Source: Chromobotia macracanthus
Taxonomy: Eukaryota > Chordata > Actinopteri > Cypriniformes > Botiidae
Direction: 5' to 3'
NCBI GenBank assembly: GCA_036877525.1
Contig: JAZGTH010000066.1
Span: 6,174,001 to 6,238,000, forward strand
Length of the DNA: 64,000 nucleotides
The translations under genes and the position numbers were made by a program. Below the pieces are notes generated by a model that did not search any database, was not told where the DNA came from, and worked only from the letters and a program-made list of their open reading frames with translations. Positions within the stretch are counted from its first letter, which is position 1, and each line of letters opens with the position of its first letter. This document shows, one piece after another, positions 36,013-48,200 of the stretch.

Positions 36013-38083
36013 CTGAAAAGACAACATCAATCATTTCTCAATTACCGTGACTTAAGCAGAGAGAAGCACAATGTGTATGGAATTCTGTTTCTATTGATCA
36101 AACTGCAGATAAATACATTTTAATATTGCTAAATTAATAATGCCCAACACAAGCCATTCAGATGTCAGCATGGCTGTTAAAGTGGGAAATTCCATTTGTG
36201 AGATCAGTCATGGCAACTCAAGGAAAACAATCGGATCTCTCCCCTGCTGCCGTATGACAAGAAAGGTCTCCACAGCACCCCACCGCTTTCCTTACGAGTG
36301 CCACAAAATGAAGGGGAAATAATAAGCATCACCCTGAACTACTGGAGCCTATGACAGGTTAAAACTTGTACTGGATGCTGAGAATTAGTTTTCAAAACTG
36401 AACAAACATGTCCGATCAGATACTACCAATAAATATTATTTGGTTATTATTTTGCACGTTTTTATTTACACACATTACGAAAACTCTAATTTAGAGGGAT
36501 AACCATGCCTGGTGTGTTATGGGATTGCAGCAGAATGCGTCAAATATAGTCTGCCTTTTATAAAAACAATACAATTTCTTGTTAAGGAATCTTTGAGCAC
36601 AATTATTTAACTCAAGGTACATTAGCATAATGATTTAATCCGTATGTTTAACAATTCAGAGATCATTTGAAACATCTTAAAGCTATAATCATTTAAAACA
36701 TTTAACATTGTATGGTCCTTTAGTACCTTCAGGAAATGAAATTCCAAGTCTCCAGAAAGGTCTTTTAAACTATGGCATAATTATTAATATATATATGTAT
36801 TTGGAATGATGCCTTTCAATGTGTCTAGAAAAACTGATCTTTCCCTTGAAGACAATAGTTTTATTTTAATAGAACGACAAAGATGCTATTATAGGACGAA
36901 ACTACATAAATATGGCAAACCCAAAATATTTGTTTTAGTCATGTAGCAACACTTATGTAAAATGCCTAATTATAATGCATTCATTTTCCTGTTGCAATCT
37001 TCTGTTAATGCAATATTGTGAAATGACTCTCGTTTAACATGTCTGATATCTCAAAACAATACAAATTTAAAATGCATTAAAAACATTTTATTATAGCAGC
37101 TGCAGGCAAGACAACTGGAGGGGAAACGGTGTATGGGAATTGCTATCTTATACGTACAGGACACAATTTCTACATTCTACTGTCAAAGTATTGACAATCA
37201 CCGACATGGACAGGGTAAGAAAGGAAAAATTAAACGAGTGTTGCATTTTTTAAGGATTGTGTGTGCGTGTTGAGATAAAAAAAAAACGTATCGGTATGTA
37301 CAGTGGAGATCAACATGTGAAAGTCTTTCCACTCGTTCCAGTGTTATAAGTGGGCGGGGGTGAGACATGTCTCACAGTCCGCTTTGCTTCTTCAATCTAA
37401 ACAAATCTAGCCCGCCATATAGCCTGTCAGTCACTTCAAGAATGTATTATATTTACGACCCGATACAAACCATTGCTAAAAACATTCACGATCTGTGCGT
37501 CCACTGTCATTTCGCACAGCTCGCGCCTCCGAGCTACAATTTTAGCTAAAAATGGTCGCGTTCAAGTTAGCTAGCAATTCAATTTAGTCATTTTGACATC
37601 AAACGATTAAACAGCTGACGACAGTCGCGCCGAATCTGACCCGTCAACACCGAGGCAGCCGAACTACATCTGCCACTCGAAACACGTTTAATTTTCATGA
37701 CACTATTGGAGTCTGATGGCGTGTTGAACGCTAGCGGCTAAAGCTAACAGATGACTTGTTGGCTGTCTCGCGACACCCGCGCGCTGCGTCTCGTAGGTCG
37801 CGCTCCAGCGCGCGAGCTTTGGTATACCTTAAACAAGCACGGTAAAGGACAAAGACGCGTTTTATTATTTTAATAACCTTCCACTGAAATATTGTTTTGG
37901 TGTTAAGAGCGACTTGGCGGCAACGGCACCGCGTCTTATTGATCTGCATGAAGAACATGTTCGCACGCACGGAGGGGGCGAGTCGTGAAGACGCGAGATT
38001 TCAAAGCGCTGCGACCGTGGCGTAGGGTTAAATATTTATTTTTGCGTTATTGTGGTGAAAGCGGATTGATTTTAAACACTTAC
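36013..38083 (-). other. ctdspl2 intron 1 within the 5' UTR
   Basis: The coding exon's acceptor is at 36013 (TTTTCAG), so this 2.1 kb is intron between the noncoding first exon and the start codon exon. Its distal part (37620-38000) is CpG-rich and belongs to the promoter-side island. No coding sequence was found. Confidence 0.6.
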
Positions 38084-38320
38084 GTGACGATGGTCACAGC
38101 GGCAGGATCCAGAGATGGTTGTAGATACGGGCGCGGCGGCTGAAGCGGCCCGTGTGAGCGTCGGTCGGTCGGTCTGAGTCACAGAACGGTAGATGGATCT
38201 CCTACAGCTGCTCGGGACGCCATTTCCCGCCTCCTCTCAGAGGGATTCGGACGAAAGACCCGGATGAAGCTGCGCCAAACCGCGCATGCGCGACACTTTT
38301 GGAGGGAGGCAGCGGTTTTA
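37620..38320. promoter_or_regulatory. CpG island and promoter of ctdspl2
   Basis: CpG density is high (CGCGACACCCGCGCGCTGCG near 37769; GCGCATGCGCGAC near 38282) against an AT-rich background. It lies between the sqor 3' end and the ctdspl2 start, as expected for a TATA-less housekeeping promoter on the minus strand. Confidence 0.6.
38084..38245 (-). other. ctdspl2: ctdspl2 noncoding first exon (candidate)
   Basis: A consensus donor, CAC|GTAAGT, sits at 38083-38078 on the minus strand, preceded by GC-rich, CpG-dense sequence. The position is right for a 5' UTR exon spliced to the acceptor at 36013. The 5' limit is a guess. Confidence 0.6.
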
Positions 38321-39051
38321 TATATGACTATCAACAATTAGGTACATTTTTTAACATGAATTATTGTGCCTTTAAATGTTTAAAGCCTTAAACACAGAGT
38401 TAATCAAATCTGTTCTTTATTTCACATTTATAAGAGATATTTCCATATGAATGCTATAAAAATGTGAATCAAAGTGAATCAAGAATTCTTGCAATAAGTA
38501 GAATGCCATTTTAATGACAAAACCATTAATGGTATTTTGTTTTTGTTGTAATAGCCAAAATATTATTATACAGCATGGCAATTAAAATCAAAACAAAACC
38601 ATTAACCTATATACTTATGTTATCACAAGCAACTATGAATGCAGTTAAACATGTCAGCATCCACAAGCAGAAATTGTAAATAAGCTACTATTATAAAAAA
38701 GGTCCTTAAATGCAGGGTAGGCGATCTTTTCCAGAAACTTTTTGTTATGCTGGTTGAAAGTCTCTCCTGATAGGAAACACTAGGTGGTCCAAATATATTT
38801 ATATATCTTATGTGAAGGTGCAAAACTGTAAAATGTTTGTCTAATCATTGCATTCAGTCAAAATTTAATGATAGGCTGTCCTGCTTGCCTGTCAACCTAC
38901 ATATCTGCATACCTATCAGAGTAGGCATGGCTTTGGACAGAGTTCTGAACGAAGGACAGACAGTCCTTTAATTCTCAGGACTGTCAATCTAGAGCATGTT
39001 GTTCCTTTAATAATGTGAAATAATAGTTTATGTCTGTTCCCATGGTTTGCT
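38321..39051 (-). other. sqor 3' UTR and spacer to ctdspl2 promoter
   Basis: A minus-strand AATAAA (39056-39051) overlaps the sqor stop codon, and further tails such as the AATAAA near 38420 lie downstream. AT-rich, no coding sequence. Confidence 0.5.
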
Positions 39052-42000
39052 TTATTTCATTCCCAGATGCATCATGGTTCGATATGGTCCAGGACCTCCC
39101 CAAAGTCCCCTTAAACATTTGGGAAAGATATATGAAAGAGGAAATGAACATCAATCTGTGAATGAGTTCATGTGAAGGCAATGATGCAAATGATCAGAAG
39201 TGATTCATCAGTACTCACTTGAGAAGTCCATGCCAGTACAGGTGAGGCATGACATCAGCTTTCATGTGGTACATGATCCTGCTCTCTTTACTTTGGTCCA
39301 CAGGAAAGGTTTCTAGCGGCTGCCCGTCATAATCAAATTCTGCCAAGATGACTGTGTTGTAGCTTGTAACCAGTGGGCATGAGGTGTAGCCATTATACTG
39401 CGAAAAGTATTTTGCAACAATTGGACATCATACTAGCTGTTATGGAAACTGAAATAGAAGTAATCTTTTGTTTATTTTTGATCATTTTAAACATTAGTAT
39501 TAAATGAATTTATTTATATAAACGTTCATATTCATATGTACTGGCTATTGTATAGTATTGGTTTAGTATACTATGCATACTTGGTTTAGTATATACAACA
39601 TCTATACTGTGCATAGTGTTATCTGTAAGCAGAAAGCAGTGCACCAGTATTTTACAGTATTTTGTGTAAATATCAACAAATATCACATTGTTTTGGTTAA
39701 TACGGCACCACCCAGCAGTACATATTTCAGAATACTGCTCGAAATCGGATACAGTTGGGGTTAGTGAAGTAGTGAAGGGTTAATGAAATACAGTGTAGTG
39801 TGTAACGTGACCGCTAATGAGAAAATACATTTTTAAAAAGGTTTAGCCTAAAGAGGTTTATTTAAGACACTTTCAGGACTGCTACACTGGTGATCAGTTT
39901 ATTCTAAACACACTCACCGTTTTATCTGGTGTCTGTTTCTTCAGAATTCTACTGACAGTCCGGTCAAGTACTGCAGACTGCGCAGCTGTAGAAGAACATA
40001 ACCACAAATTACCCCACAGGTCATCTTATTTACTAAAACAACACTTCTCACAAGACAAGCCTGCTCTCATTAACAGTGCACAGGAAATCACCTTAAATGA
40101 GCTACAAACTACAGATAGAGAAAGGTAAGACAGATTCTACAATTAATCACAGAGGCTGAAATATAATCTGTGTCATCTTAAGTGATCAAAGACTGACAAT
40201 TTTGCCAGACACTTCTAAGATCCCAAAAATTATTCTCAGATGGCAACATTGAGGACCAAATCATACAGTGTACATCTCCTGCTGCTCTGTCCTTCTGCAG
40301 AGTACAGATCTAACCCTAATAAAACATCCCTGAACCAGCTAATCATCACTGTCTTAAAGTTCATTTGGAAGGGGCCGGTTATACCAGCCTTGCATAAGCT
40401 AAAACAAATGGTGCAACCAAATTTAGTACGAAGGTTGTTAAAAACTACTTAATAGTTGCTAAACCCCTAGGGTGAATTTTACGTCCAAATTTAAGTAAGC
40501 CTTTACAAACAGCTGGTGGAAACCCTCCCCAGAGGAAGCAGGATTGAATACCCTTAACAACAAAAATAGGCTTGGCGATTATAACTTCTGAAAATAGATT
40601 AAAAGAAAACATTGGTTTTGTTTATAGGTTTTTTACCTACTGCTGCTGCCGTTTTGGATGTGGGTAGATTGGTGCAGTCTCCGATACCAAACACATTGGC
40701 ATACTTTTTGTGCTGCAGGCTGTCCTTACTTATGTCCAGCCAGCCGCCCATATCTTCCAGTGAGGAGCCCTTCAGCACTGCAGGTGGTCCCATCGGAGGG
40801 GTAACATGGAGCATCTCGTACTATATCCCAAAGGAACAGTACGTGAGACAACCAGTCTACATCTGACACGAATGACAATAGTTATTTTTGTCAAATTTGA
40901 CATTGGCTACCTTTAAAACCTGTGTTTCTCCAGGCTTGTCAAGATTCTCAAAAACGGCTTCCTGTTTGTCAGCCCTGACCTCAATAAGGTTGTGTCTGAG
41001 ATTTACATTAAGGTCACGTTTCTTCACAACCTCCCATAATGCATCTGCATATTTTTTGACGGTAAACAGCACTGGCAAGGAGGTGTTGTAAATAATGTTG
41101 GCTTTGGACCTTTTTCCTGTCTAAAAGTAAAAGTCAGCATGATCATTTTTGGTGTTTCATGTGTCATTATGCCTAAATTCAAATTAGCCCACCACAAATT
41201 AAAATATATCTTTGGCTTTATGAAATGTTTTACTGCATTCTTGAACACTATACCTTTCTCAGGAAGGCATCGGAGAGATACATGATTTTTTGAGGAGCTC
41301 CTGCACATTTGATAGGAGTGTTTGGCAAAGTGAATAATGCATTGCCCTCCTTAAAGTTCTTCAAAGCGTTCCATGTCTTTTCCACCGTTTGCAGAGAGTA
41401 GTTTGAACCAATTTTGGGATGTTCAAAAGCTTCTGGTAGACCCTTGATCTGTAATTAGCAGAAGAAAATCAATAAGATTGATTTGTTTTGAGAAGAAAAT
41501 CACAGATAGATAAACATGGATATGGGAAAACATGATAACACAGATACAGAAAATGTAATTTTCACACTTTAAACTGTTAAACAAGGATTAGTCATAACCC
41601 TGGATAAATGTACTGTAGTCCTGAGTTTTTTAAACTGTTCAGACTATACCTTGGGTAGGCAAGTTTAGAGATTTCACACTGTGCATTCTGATTTGTATAT
41701 ATATATAATGGTTAATAACAATTTGTTTTAACAGGTAAAAATCATAATAAGAAACTTCAGAACCAATTCTAACTCCACATCAGAGTAGTACAGGCTTGTC
41801 AAAAGGCTTGATTGTACTGTAAGGACAAATGTAGTTTTTTTTGCATATACAGTATTTTGTGAGTCAGACTCTGGCAGACACATGTAATTAACACTTGCAA
41901 TATGTAAACTTCCTTTGCACTGATGTGTCAAGAATCTCCTAAACTGTAATCAAACATGGAATGTTTCAAGTTAAACAAAATATTCCCATGCAAATTTTGA

Positions 42001-43329
42001 TCTATTTAACCAATTTAGTCTTTATATAGACCTAATGACAAACAAACGCTGTCATTCATACCTTTTCATAGTGTAGTTCAAGGCCAAGTGCTACAATCAG
42101 ATAATCATAGGAAATCTATGGAAAAAGAAAATGTAAACTTTACATACTTCCATAAAGACTTGTAAAGCAAGGTTTCAGTTTAAGACAGCATTGCAGTTTT
42201 GGAAAATTATCTATCTAACAACATTCTCAATGGGTATTGCACAATTTTACCTTTTTTCCAGAGTCTGTGCGGACAGCATTGTTCTCAGGATCAAATTCTG
42301 CCACTTTAGACTTGACCCACTTTACCCCTGAGGGTATAACACTAGCTGTTGTTCGTCCAGAGGAAGCAAGGTTTTTAGCTCCAGCCCCAACTAACGTCCA
42401 TATAGGCTGGTAATAATGCATCTGCAATAGAGTAACTGCAATGTACATTGACTGTAATATTTGGTTTAATAAAGAAACAAGCTTTTGATTTATGGACACT
42501 GAACCATTAAGGGCATTAGACTGCCAGCATAATGTTAGGCTGTGCAGGTCTATACAGTGACCAGGTATTAAACAGGAACTTGTTAGACATGGATCCCACA
42601 TGTGAAGCCTAAAAAACAAGCAGGCTAAAAAACTAGGGGTCTCCTAAAGGGACAGTGCACCTAAAATGAAAATCATCTACTCAAGCTAATGTTGCCACAA
42701 ACCTATTTATTCTTCACAGATACAAAAAAACTTTTTTTGCAAGCTCCAAAAAGGACAAAATAAGCTCCATCAAAGAATGAAACTTTTAAAAGCAACTTTA
42801 AAAAGTCCATGTCACCCATTGCACAATAATGCTATGTTTTGCTCCATCGTCTGAAGTCATGTGATAGCTTTGTGCAAAGAAAACAGTAAAAAATTTTAAT
42901 TTTTTTCAAAGGAATTCTTGCCTTTTACCTTTGCTCTAAACTTTCTTCAAGCTCCAAGACTTTTTACTAAACATCTCCTTTTGTGTTTCACAGAAGAAAG
43001 TCGTATTGGTTTAGAACAATATGAGGATGAGTAAATAATGACAGAACTTAATGTTTGGGTGAACAAATCCTTTAGGTCCAGTGAATAGAAAAGGGGACTT
43101 CAATGCTCCATACCTCACTGGGCTCCACGATGGCCACATTTTCTGCGCCGACCTTTCTTTTCAAACGTGCCGCCATCGTTATGCCACCACTCCCACCACC
43201 AAGCACAAGAACTTTGTAGTGATCCTTAGATGCCAACCCACAGCTGGTGTGAATTTGCGAGTTAATCATAGAGAAAGCTCTGCAGTACTGCTTGGACAGC
43301 AGCAACTGTGGATGGAGACTGCCTGCCAT
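39052..43329 (-). CDS. sqor: SQOR, mitochondrial sulfide:quinone oxidoreductase
   Basis: Nine coding exons join in phase: 43329-43114, 42421-42251, 42115-42062, 41448-41254, 41120-40911, 40820-40637, 39985-39918, 39397-39219, 39109-39052 (444 residues; human 450). The first 34 residues hold basic and hydroxylated residues with no acidic one, fitting a mitochondrial presequence. VLVLGGGSGGITMA (G44-G49) is the FAD-binding Rossmann motif. The redox cysteines are both present: C195 in PIKCAGAPQK (human C201) and C373 in YTSCPLVT (human C379), each offset by the same six residues. IGDCTNLPTSKTAAAV is the second FAD-contact segment. Known role: it oxidises H2S at the inner membrane, passing electrons to ubiquinone and the sulfane sulfur to glutathione or sulfite. 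The gene appears intact. Its start has the context GACCATGG. Confidence 0.97.
39219..39397 (-). CDS. sqor: sqor exon with second redox cysteine
   Basis: It opens YNGYTSCPLVTSYNTVILAE and contains C373. It ends in phase 2 before a GTGAGT donor. The following last exon (39109-39052) supplies GLWGGPGPYRTMMHLGMK and the stop, matching the membrane-associated C-terminus of the family. Confidence 0.95.
41254..41448 (-). CDS. sqor: sqor exon with first redox cysteine
   Basis: These 65 codons run from IKGLPEAFEHPKIGSNYS to YLSDAFLRK. They contain C195 within PIKCAGAPQK, one of the two cysteines that carry the catalytic sulfane sulfur in the human enzyme. Confidence 0.96.
42643..43075. mobile_element. 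MITE-like element with long imperfect inverted repeats
   Basis: It starts CTAAAGGGACAGTGCACC and ends with the inverted form GGTGAACAAATCCTTTAG. Inner arms such as TGAAAATCATCTACTCA pair with the complement of GAGTAAATAATGACAGA. This matches an abundant cyprinid nonautonomous element whose ends read GGGATAGTTCACCC. It sits in the first coding-side sqor intron. End fragments also occur near 3980-4016 and 54765-54818. Confidence 0.8.
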
Positions 43330-44132
43330 GGTCTGGGCTTATGTATGGAAACAAGAAAAGGAAATATGTAAACATGTTCTGCAAGCACCATAGCGCATAA
43401 CAGAGCAAAGTTACACAACGAGGAAAAAGGAACCAATATAAATACCAATAATACAGGTTCCTTAAATTTGTAATCAGCCTTTTTGTGTGCCAAATTTTAT
43501 GCTCCCAACCCTAGTCAAAATTGGTGATTTCTAGGTTTAACCAGCTGGTCAAATTATATAACTGGACCAATTATATTGCCTGCATGTATCTACTTTCTCT
43601 TGTCCTTCAAAACTATCCCTTATACAGTATGTAGACAGTATGTACAGTATGTAGACATTTAATGGAGCAGTAATGCACTATTTCTTGCCACTCTTAGTTA
43701 ACCCAACTATGTCACTTAAACTACAGCTGAGTCATGATACTTGGCACATTGTATGGATGTGTTTCAAAATCTAATAAGCTGCTTAACTAACTTATTTAGG
43801 CTTTATTGGCCTGAAAAACTGTCTACAGGTTTTTCACGCATTTACAATTACCACATATGTAGGACAGGACATTGTAGAGTACATTATATGCCATACATAC
43901 AACCTATATGATTACAAATTCTGTTCTTGTTCTGTATCCTTAATAATAATATGTAAGCATGGAAATACAGTCAAAATTGATGTACGGTTGCTGTACAGTA
44001 TGCATACAGTATGTGCCGTCATGACGCAAATCTGTTATTACGTCTTCTGTTCACAGAGCTAATCCTATGCACTCCTTATTTCTGACACATATCGATCAAT
44101 ATAAACATTGCATAGATCAAATATAGCCTTAC
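43330..44132 (-). other. sqor 5' UTR intron
   Basis: The interval runs from the acceptor before the ATG exon to the donor at 44132. It contains ACAGTATGTA-type short repeats (43625-43660, 43990-44020) and no coding sequence. Confidence 0.5.
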
Positions 44133-44250
44133 CAGAGTTATGCGCCGTCTATAACAGACCTGTATCCGTTTCAGCAAGCAATGAAACTATTACGTCGCGG
44201 TTGTTTATCTGTTTCGCGACACCTACATTTGACGTACAGGCTTCATCATT
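44133..44250 (-). other. sqor: sqor noncoding first exon (candidate)
   Basis: A donor CTG|GTAAGG lies at 44132-44127 on the minus strand, upstream of the ATG exon's acceptor (CCCAG before ACCATGG). The 5' limit is estimated only. Confidence 0.5.
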
Positions 44251-45202
44251 CGTCCGTCGGTAATGTTACGTGATGATGTAATATATGATCGCAATAATTT
44301 TCAATATCCACGGTAATCATCGTATCGTAGTATATCGTGTCACTTTCTAAGCAAGTATATTGTGTCATACGCGAGAACTTTGTACGCACGCACACCGCGA
44401 CACAAGAAAGTTAATATTTGCTTCCATAACCGTCCAGAAGATGTCGTCTTGCTCCTGCATTATGACCAAACATTACACTACCCTCTGAGTAATACAAATA
44501 CAGCCGATAAAGCGCAAAAAAGCAATAACGCCAACCAGCTGTCATAGTTAAGAAAATGTCTGACCATGTTATGACGTCGCTGTTACATCTTATGACAAGG
44601 CTTTGACAGAAATTGTGTCTGTAACTAGAATAAAGTTTACTTATCAACTTTACTTAATATACGCAATAATGTAATTAATAAAAGGCTATAGAAGAAGAGG
44701 AATAAATAAAATACTAAAACACTAAAATAATATCGCTGCATCGCGCTGTTATAATCTTTATAATGTACAGCTGTCAATCATTGTGCTCCTATAGCTCGTG
44801 ATTCAAATTGCGTCATTAACTGAAAAACCGACACTGTTACGTCAAGATGAAATAAAAGCGCTTATTTAAACTCGCTGTCCAACAGTGTTGATCATTTCAA
44901 CATTTCCGAGGTTAGTTTAAACGCTTTGATCGAAACAACACAACTGCAGCCAGAATAACACACGTTTTGTGATGTATGAATGTTCGCACAAACGCGAATA
45001 TCGCGCCGTAATCTTCTTCCCAAAACGATCGCGTGTATGCGCGCGCGTGCTCGCGTCGGTGTGTGGTTGAGCGAGACCGAGCGAGAGACAGAGAGAGAGA
45101 GAGAGAGAGAGATTTTGTAAATCTGTCTGTTGTGATCTTTGGGGTATTTCTTATGGACGTGGAAATGCTCCCTGTCTGTGTAGTAGGGCGGTAAATGAAT
45201 GG
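44251..45202. promoter_or_regulatory. shared promoter interval of sqor (minus) and atp8b4 (plus)
   Basis: This roughly 1 kb separates two divergently transcribed genes. CpG-rich sequence is concentrated at 44990-45085 (ATGCGCGCGCGTGCTCGCGT), followed by a (GA)n run at 45091-45112. Whether there is one bidirectional promoter or two is not visible. Confidence 0.5.
45091..45112. repeat. (GA)n microsatellite
   Basis: A GA run of 22 bases within the probable 5' UTR of atp8b4, a position where length variation could affect the promoter. Confidence 0.9.
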
Positions 45203-45218
45203 ATGGAGCATGTTTTTG
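45203..45218 (+). CDS. atp8b4: atp8b4 first coding exon (preferred candidate)
   Basis: The first secure exon (51318) begins in phase 1 with EERHVRAND and needs a start codon upstream. Here ATG GAG CAT GTT TTT G precedes a good donor GTAAGC in the CpG-rich promoter exon, giving MEHVF and then EEERHVRAND with correct phase. Upstream out-of-frame ATGs exist, and the Kozak context is modest (T at -3, G at +4). Confidence 0.4.
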
Positions 45219-48200
45219 GTAAGCGCATGATTGCTTGTTACGTTGTTTGCTTGTATATTAGACCGCAGTTATCGGTCTGATATAAATGCAGGTAATTCAA
45301 TGGGGCATTACCGCCGCATATCTTATATAAAATGTTTATACGTGTCTAGCGAGGTAAATTCATTTTGTTTTCACTGTACATCCCACCTAAGGTTGACTAA
45401 CTGGCTGCTTGTCATTGCACTATAAGGCTGTAACTGAGGTTACATCTGAAATCTTTCACCGTGGTTAAATTAGTCTAATTTGGCCAATTTTGTCTTTATA
45501 ATAGCGTGTTATCACAATTTATTATACATGCATTTGAATTAAGTCATTATAAAACTACAGTTCTAAAAATAAATACATTTGTTATTAATTATAATCAATT
45601 TGTCATTTATTGAAATGTTACTGATACATATACACTGCACTGGTTTTCTAGATGTCCCGCAGTTGTTTTTATCATGTGTTATGTTGAGGGTTTTCTCCAG
45701 TAAAGTAACTGTATTGTCCTAAACAGTCACATTTTGGAACCACATTTGTTATGTAATTTTGATCAATTTAGATTATGGATGATGATATTGTTCATAGACT
45801 TTATAGTTCATTTTATTTTGGACCCTAAAGTTCTGTTGCTACTTTGGGTCAGTATGTCAGGTACCTTAAGCCTACGGACATGATTTTTGCTTAGTGAATC
45901 CTGATTTCCTTTAAAGTCGTGTGTATATTCAGTATAAAACAATTCCATGGCAATATTAAATATAATATGCTAGCTCATCTACAGTAGCCTTTATTCTAAA
46001 GTCACCTTAAATAATATAAGCCACCATATGGCAGGGAACTGCGGATTCTCGCTCTTATCACTGAGATCACCTGTGTTTACTGCATGCTAGATCAGCAGCC
46101 CTCCCCAGCCCTGCAGTGTTCCCTGTGGTGAGGTGTGTTCTCAGAGACCTGACGGGTTTCCACTGGCTACGGTTCCACTGGGTTCTCATTAGAGTGATGT
46201 GGGGGAAGAAACCCATTAAAAACAGCTAGAATAGAGGGCGTCTTTAAAAACAATGATCCTGTGGCTGATTATTGTGTCAAATTACAGTGTTTTGTGTTGG
46301 GTGTCACGTTTGTCTATATCTGTAGACCATATATTAATTATAAAGTCATCAAAATCTGATCCTTTTGATTAGAAATACAACATTGTATTTAATGAACAAT
46401 GTATTTATTATTTGATGCGTACACATTTGATGTTTATTTTTCATTTGTAGAGAAACCCTTAGGATCTGTTGGAGATGGCCTGATATTATGGCAATTTGGA
46501 AGAAGGACATACGCATTGGTTAGTACAGCTGCAAAAGCAAGTGAAAATGTGCTTGTCATATGTTTTGATTATAATATGTTTATAATATGTATAATATGAT
46601 CTAAAATGCATTTAAAAACATAAACCTGACATTCACTTCACATGCGTAGGCTTGATGCGTTCATGTTTTTCTGGTCAGTCTTTAAACTAAACGTGCAGTG
46701 AATTTTGATTTATACTCATGTGCTTTTCCTGTAGAGAGGCATATTTGCATCTTAATGTACCTTTACAGGTTATCCAGTAATGTAAAGATCACATAAGGTT
46801 TTAAAATTAAATCTATTAAAAAATCTATTATTCTAGTAATTTTCCTCATTTGTGTTAAACATCATTGAGGTGAAATGGCACACATAAATGTCTAGGTCAT
46901 ATTGTACCCTAAGCTTAATTATCACATAAACAATGACATAAAAGTTATTATTTTAAAAGTGTTAATGGTCCTAAAATAGGCTTGTTCCAGCAAAATATAG
47001 TTTCTTCTTTCTTTAATTAGATTTTATGTTGAAATATGGTTTTTTGAGAACCCTTATACACTTTCTCCTGGGCAGTTACTTCTCTAAATAAACCACTGTT
47101 AGAACTGACACCCGAATAGATGCATGATGAGTGACAGATACTGCAAACAACTGGATATTTACAGTTTATACAATCAAACAGATCGAATTCTGTGTTCCCA
47201 AAGATCTCCGCTTTTATTCTATAATTAAGTCCTGCATTTAATAGATGTATTGTTAGCGACAGTATTTCAGCTATGCCATGTGTTTGAGGTCTTCTCTTCT
47301 CAGGTCTTGTTGCCTAGAAACCTTGATGACACCCCCCTCGTGCGATTGTTGCCGCTGCTCTTGGTTTCACTTGTGCACAAACAAACAAAACTCATTTCAC
47401 CACCCTGCCATAGTTAATCAGTCCTTTTTAAAGATGGAACAATTTGCATCCTGTGATATCACACATTGCTGCTTTATTCCGTGCTGTGCTGGTCTACAGA
47501 GATAAAGCTGCCAGTCTTTGCTGCTATAGGGATACTGACATCCGCAATAGATCATGTATTTGTGTTAGTTTGTGTTTGTGATCATGGGCAGGAAAAAGCA
47601 ATGGATCCACCAATGACGTATGGTGCCGCGTCTTTGACCTCGTGTAAACCTCAGATGGTTGGGTTACTTGCCCTTGGGCAGTAAAGACGGCATATTCACT
47701 CATTCCTCTTTTTAAAAACATGACCTGGCAAACTGGATGGAGATCATTCACATGGTGCACTGATAACTGAGAGGGACATGAAAGTGAAACCAGGTATTTT
47801 TCTTTTGTGTTTCTTTGGTGTTGAGGTATTTTTTGGAGGTGACGATGTTGTAATACACTAATGTTGAAAGTGGGATGTTGGGAAGCCAGTGTTGTAAGAA
47901 TGTCGCTCTGCAGAAGGTCTTGAAGAGTTCGCAGTTTTTCATGGTAGCATGAATTATGTGCAAATGTGCGAGGTTGTGTATACTATTAGGAGAACACATC
48001 CACCTCCATGTAGTCACTGAGGTTATCTGATCTTGTTGTGGATGTTCAGTATAGTGTAATGCACTCATCTTGTAATTTCCATAATTTCAGAAATATTGTC
48101 AAGGAGCACTTATGCAAATTGAAGATGCATAAACAACTTCATCTTTAACTCTTACGAATAAAGATTCCAACTAGAACTGAAAACAATCCTTCAGTCTGAA

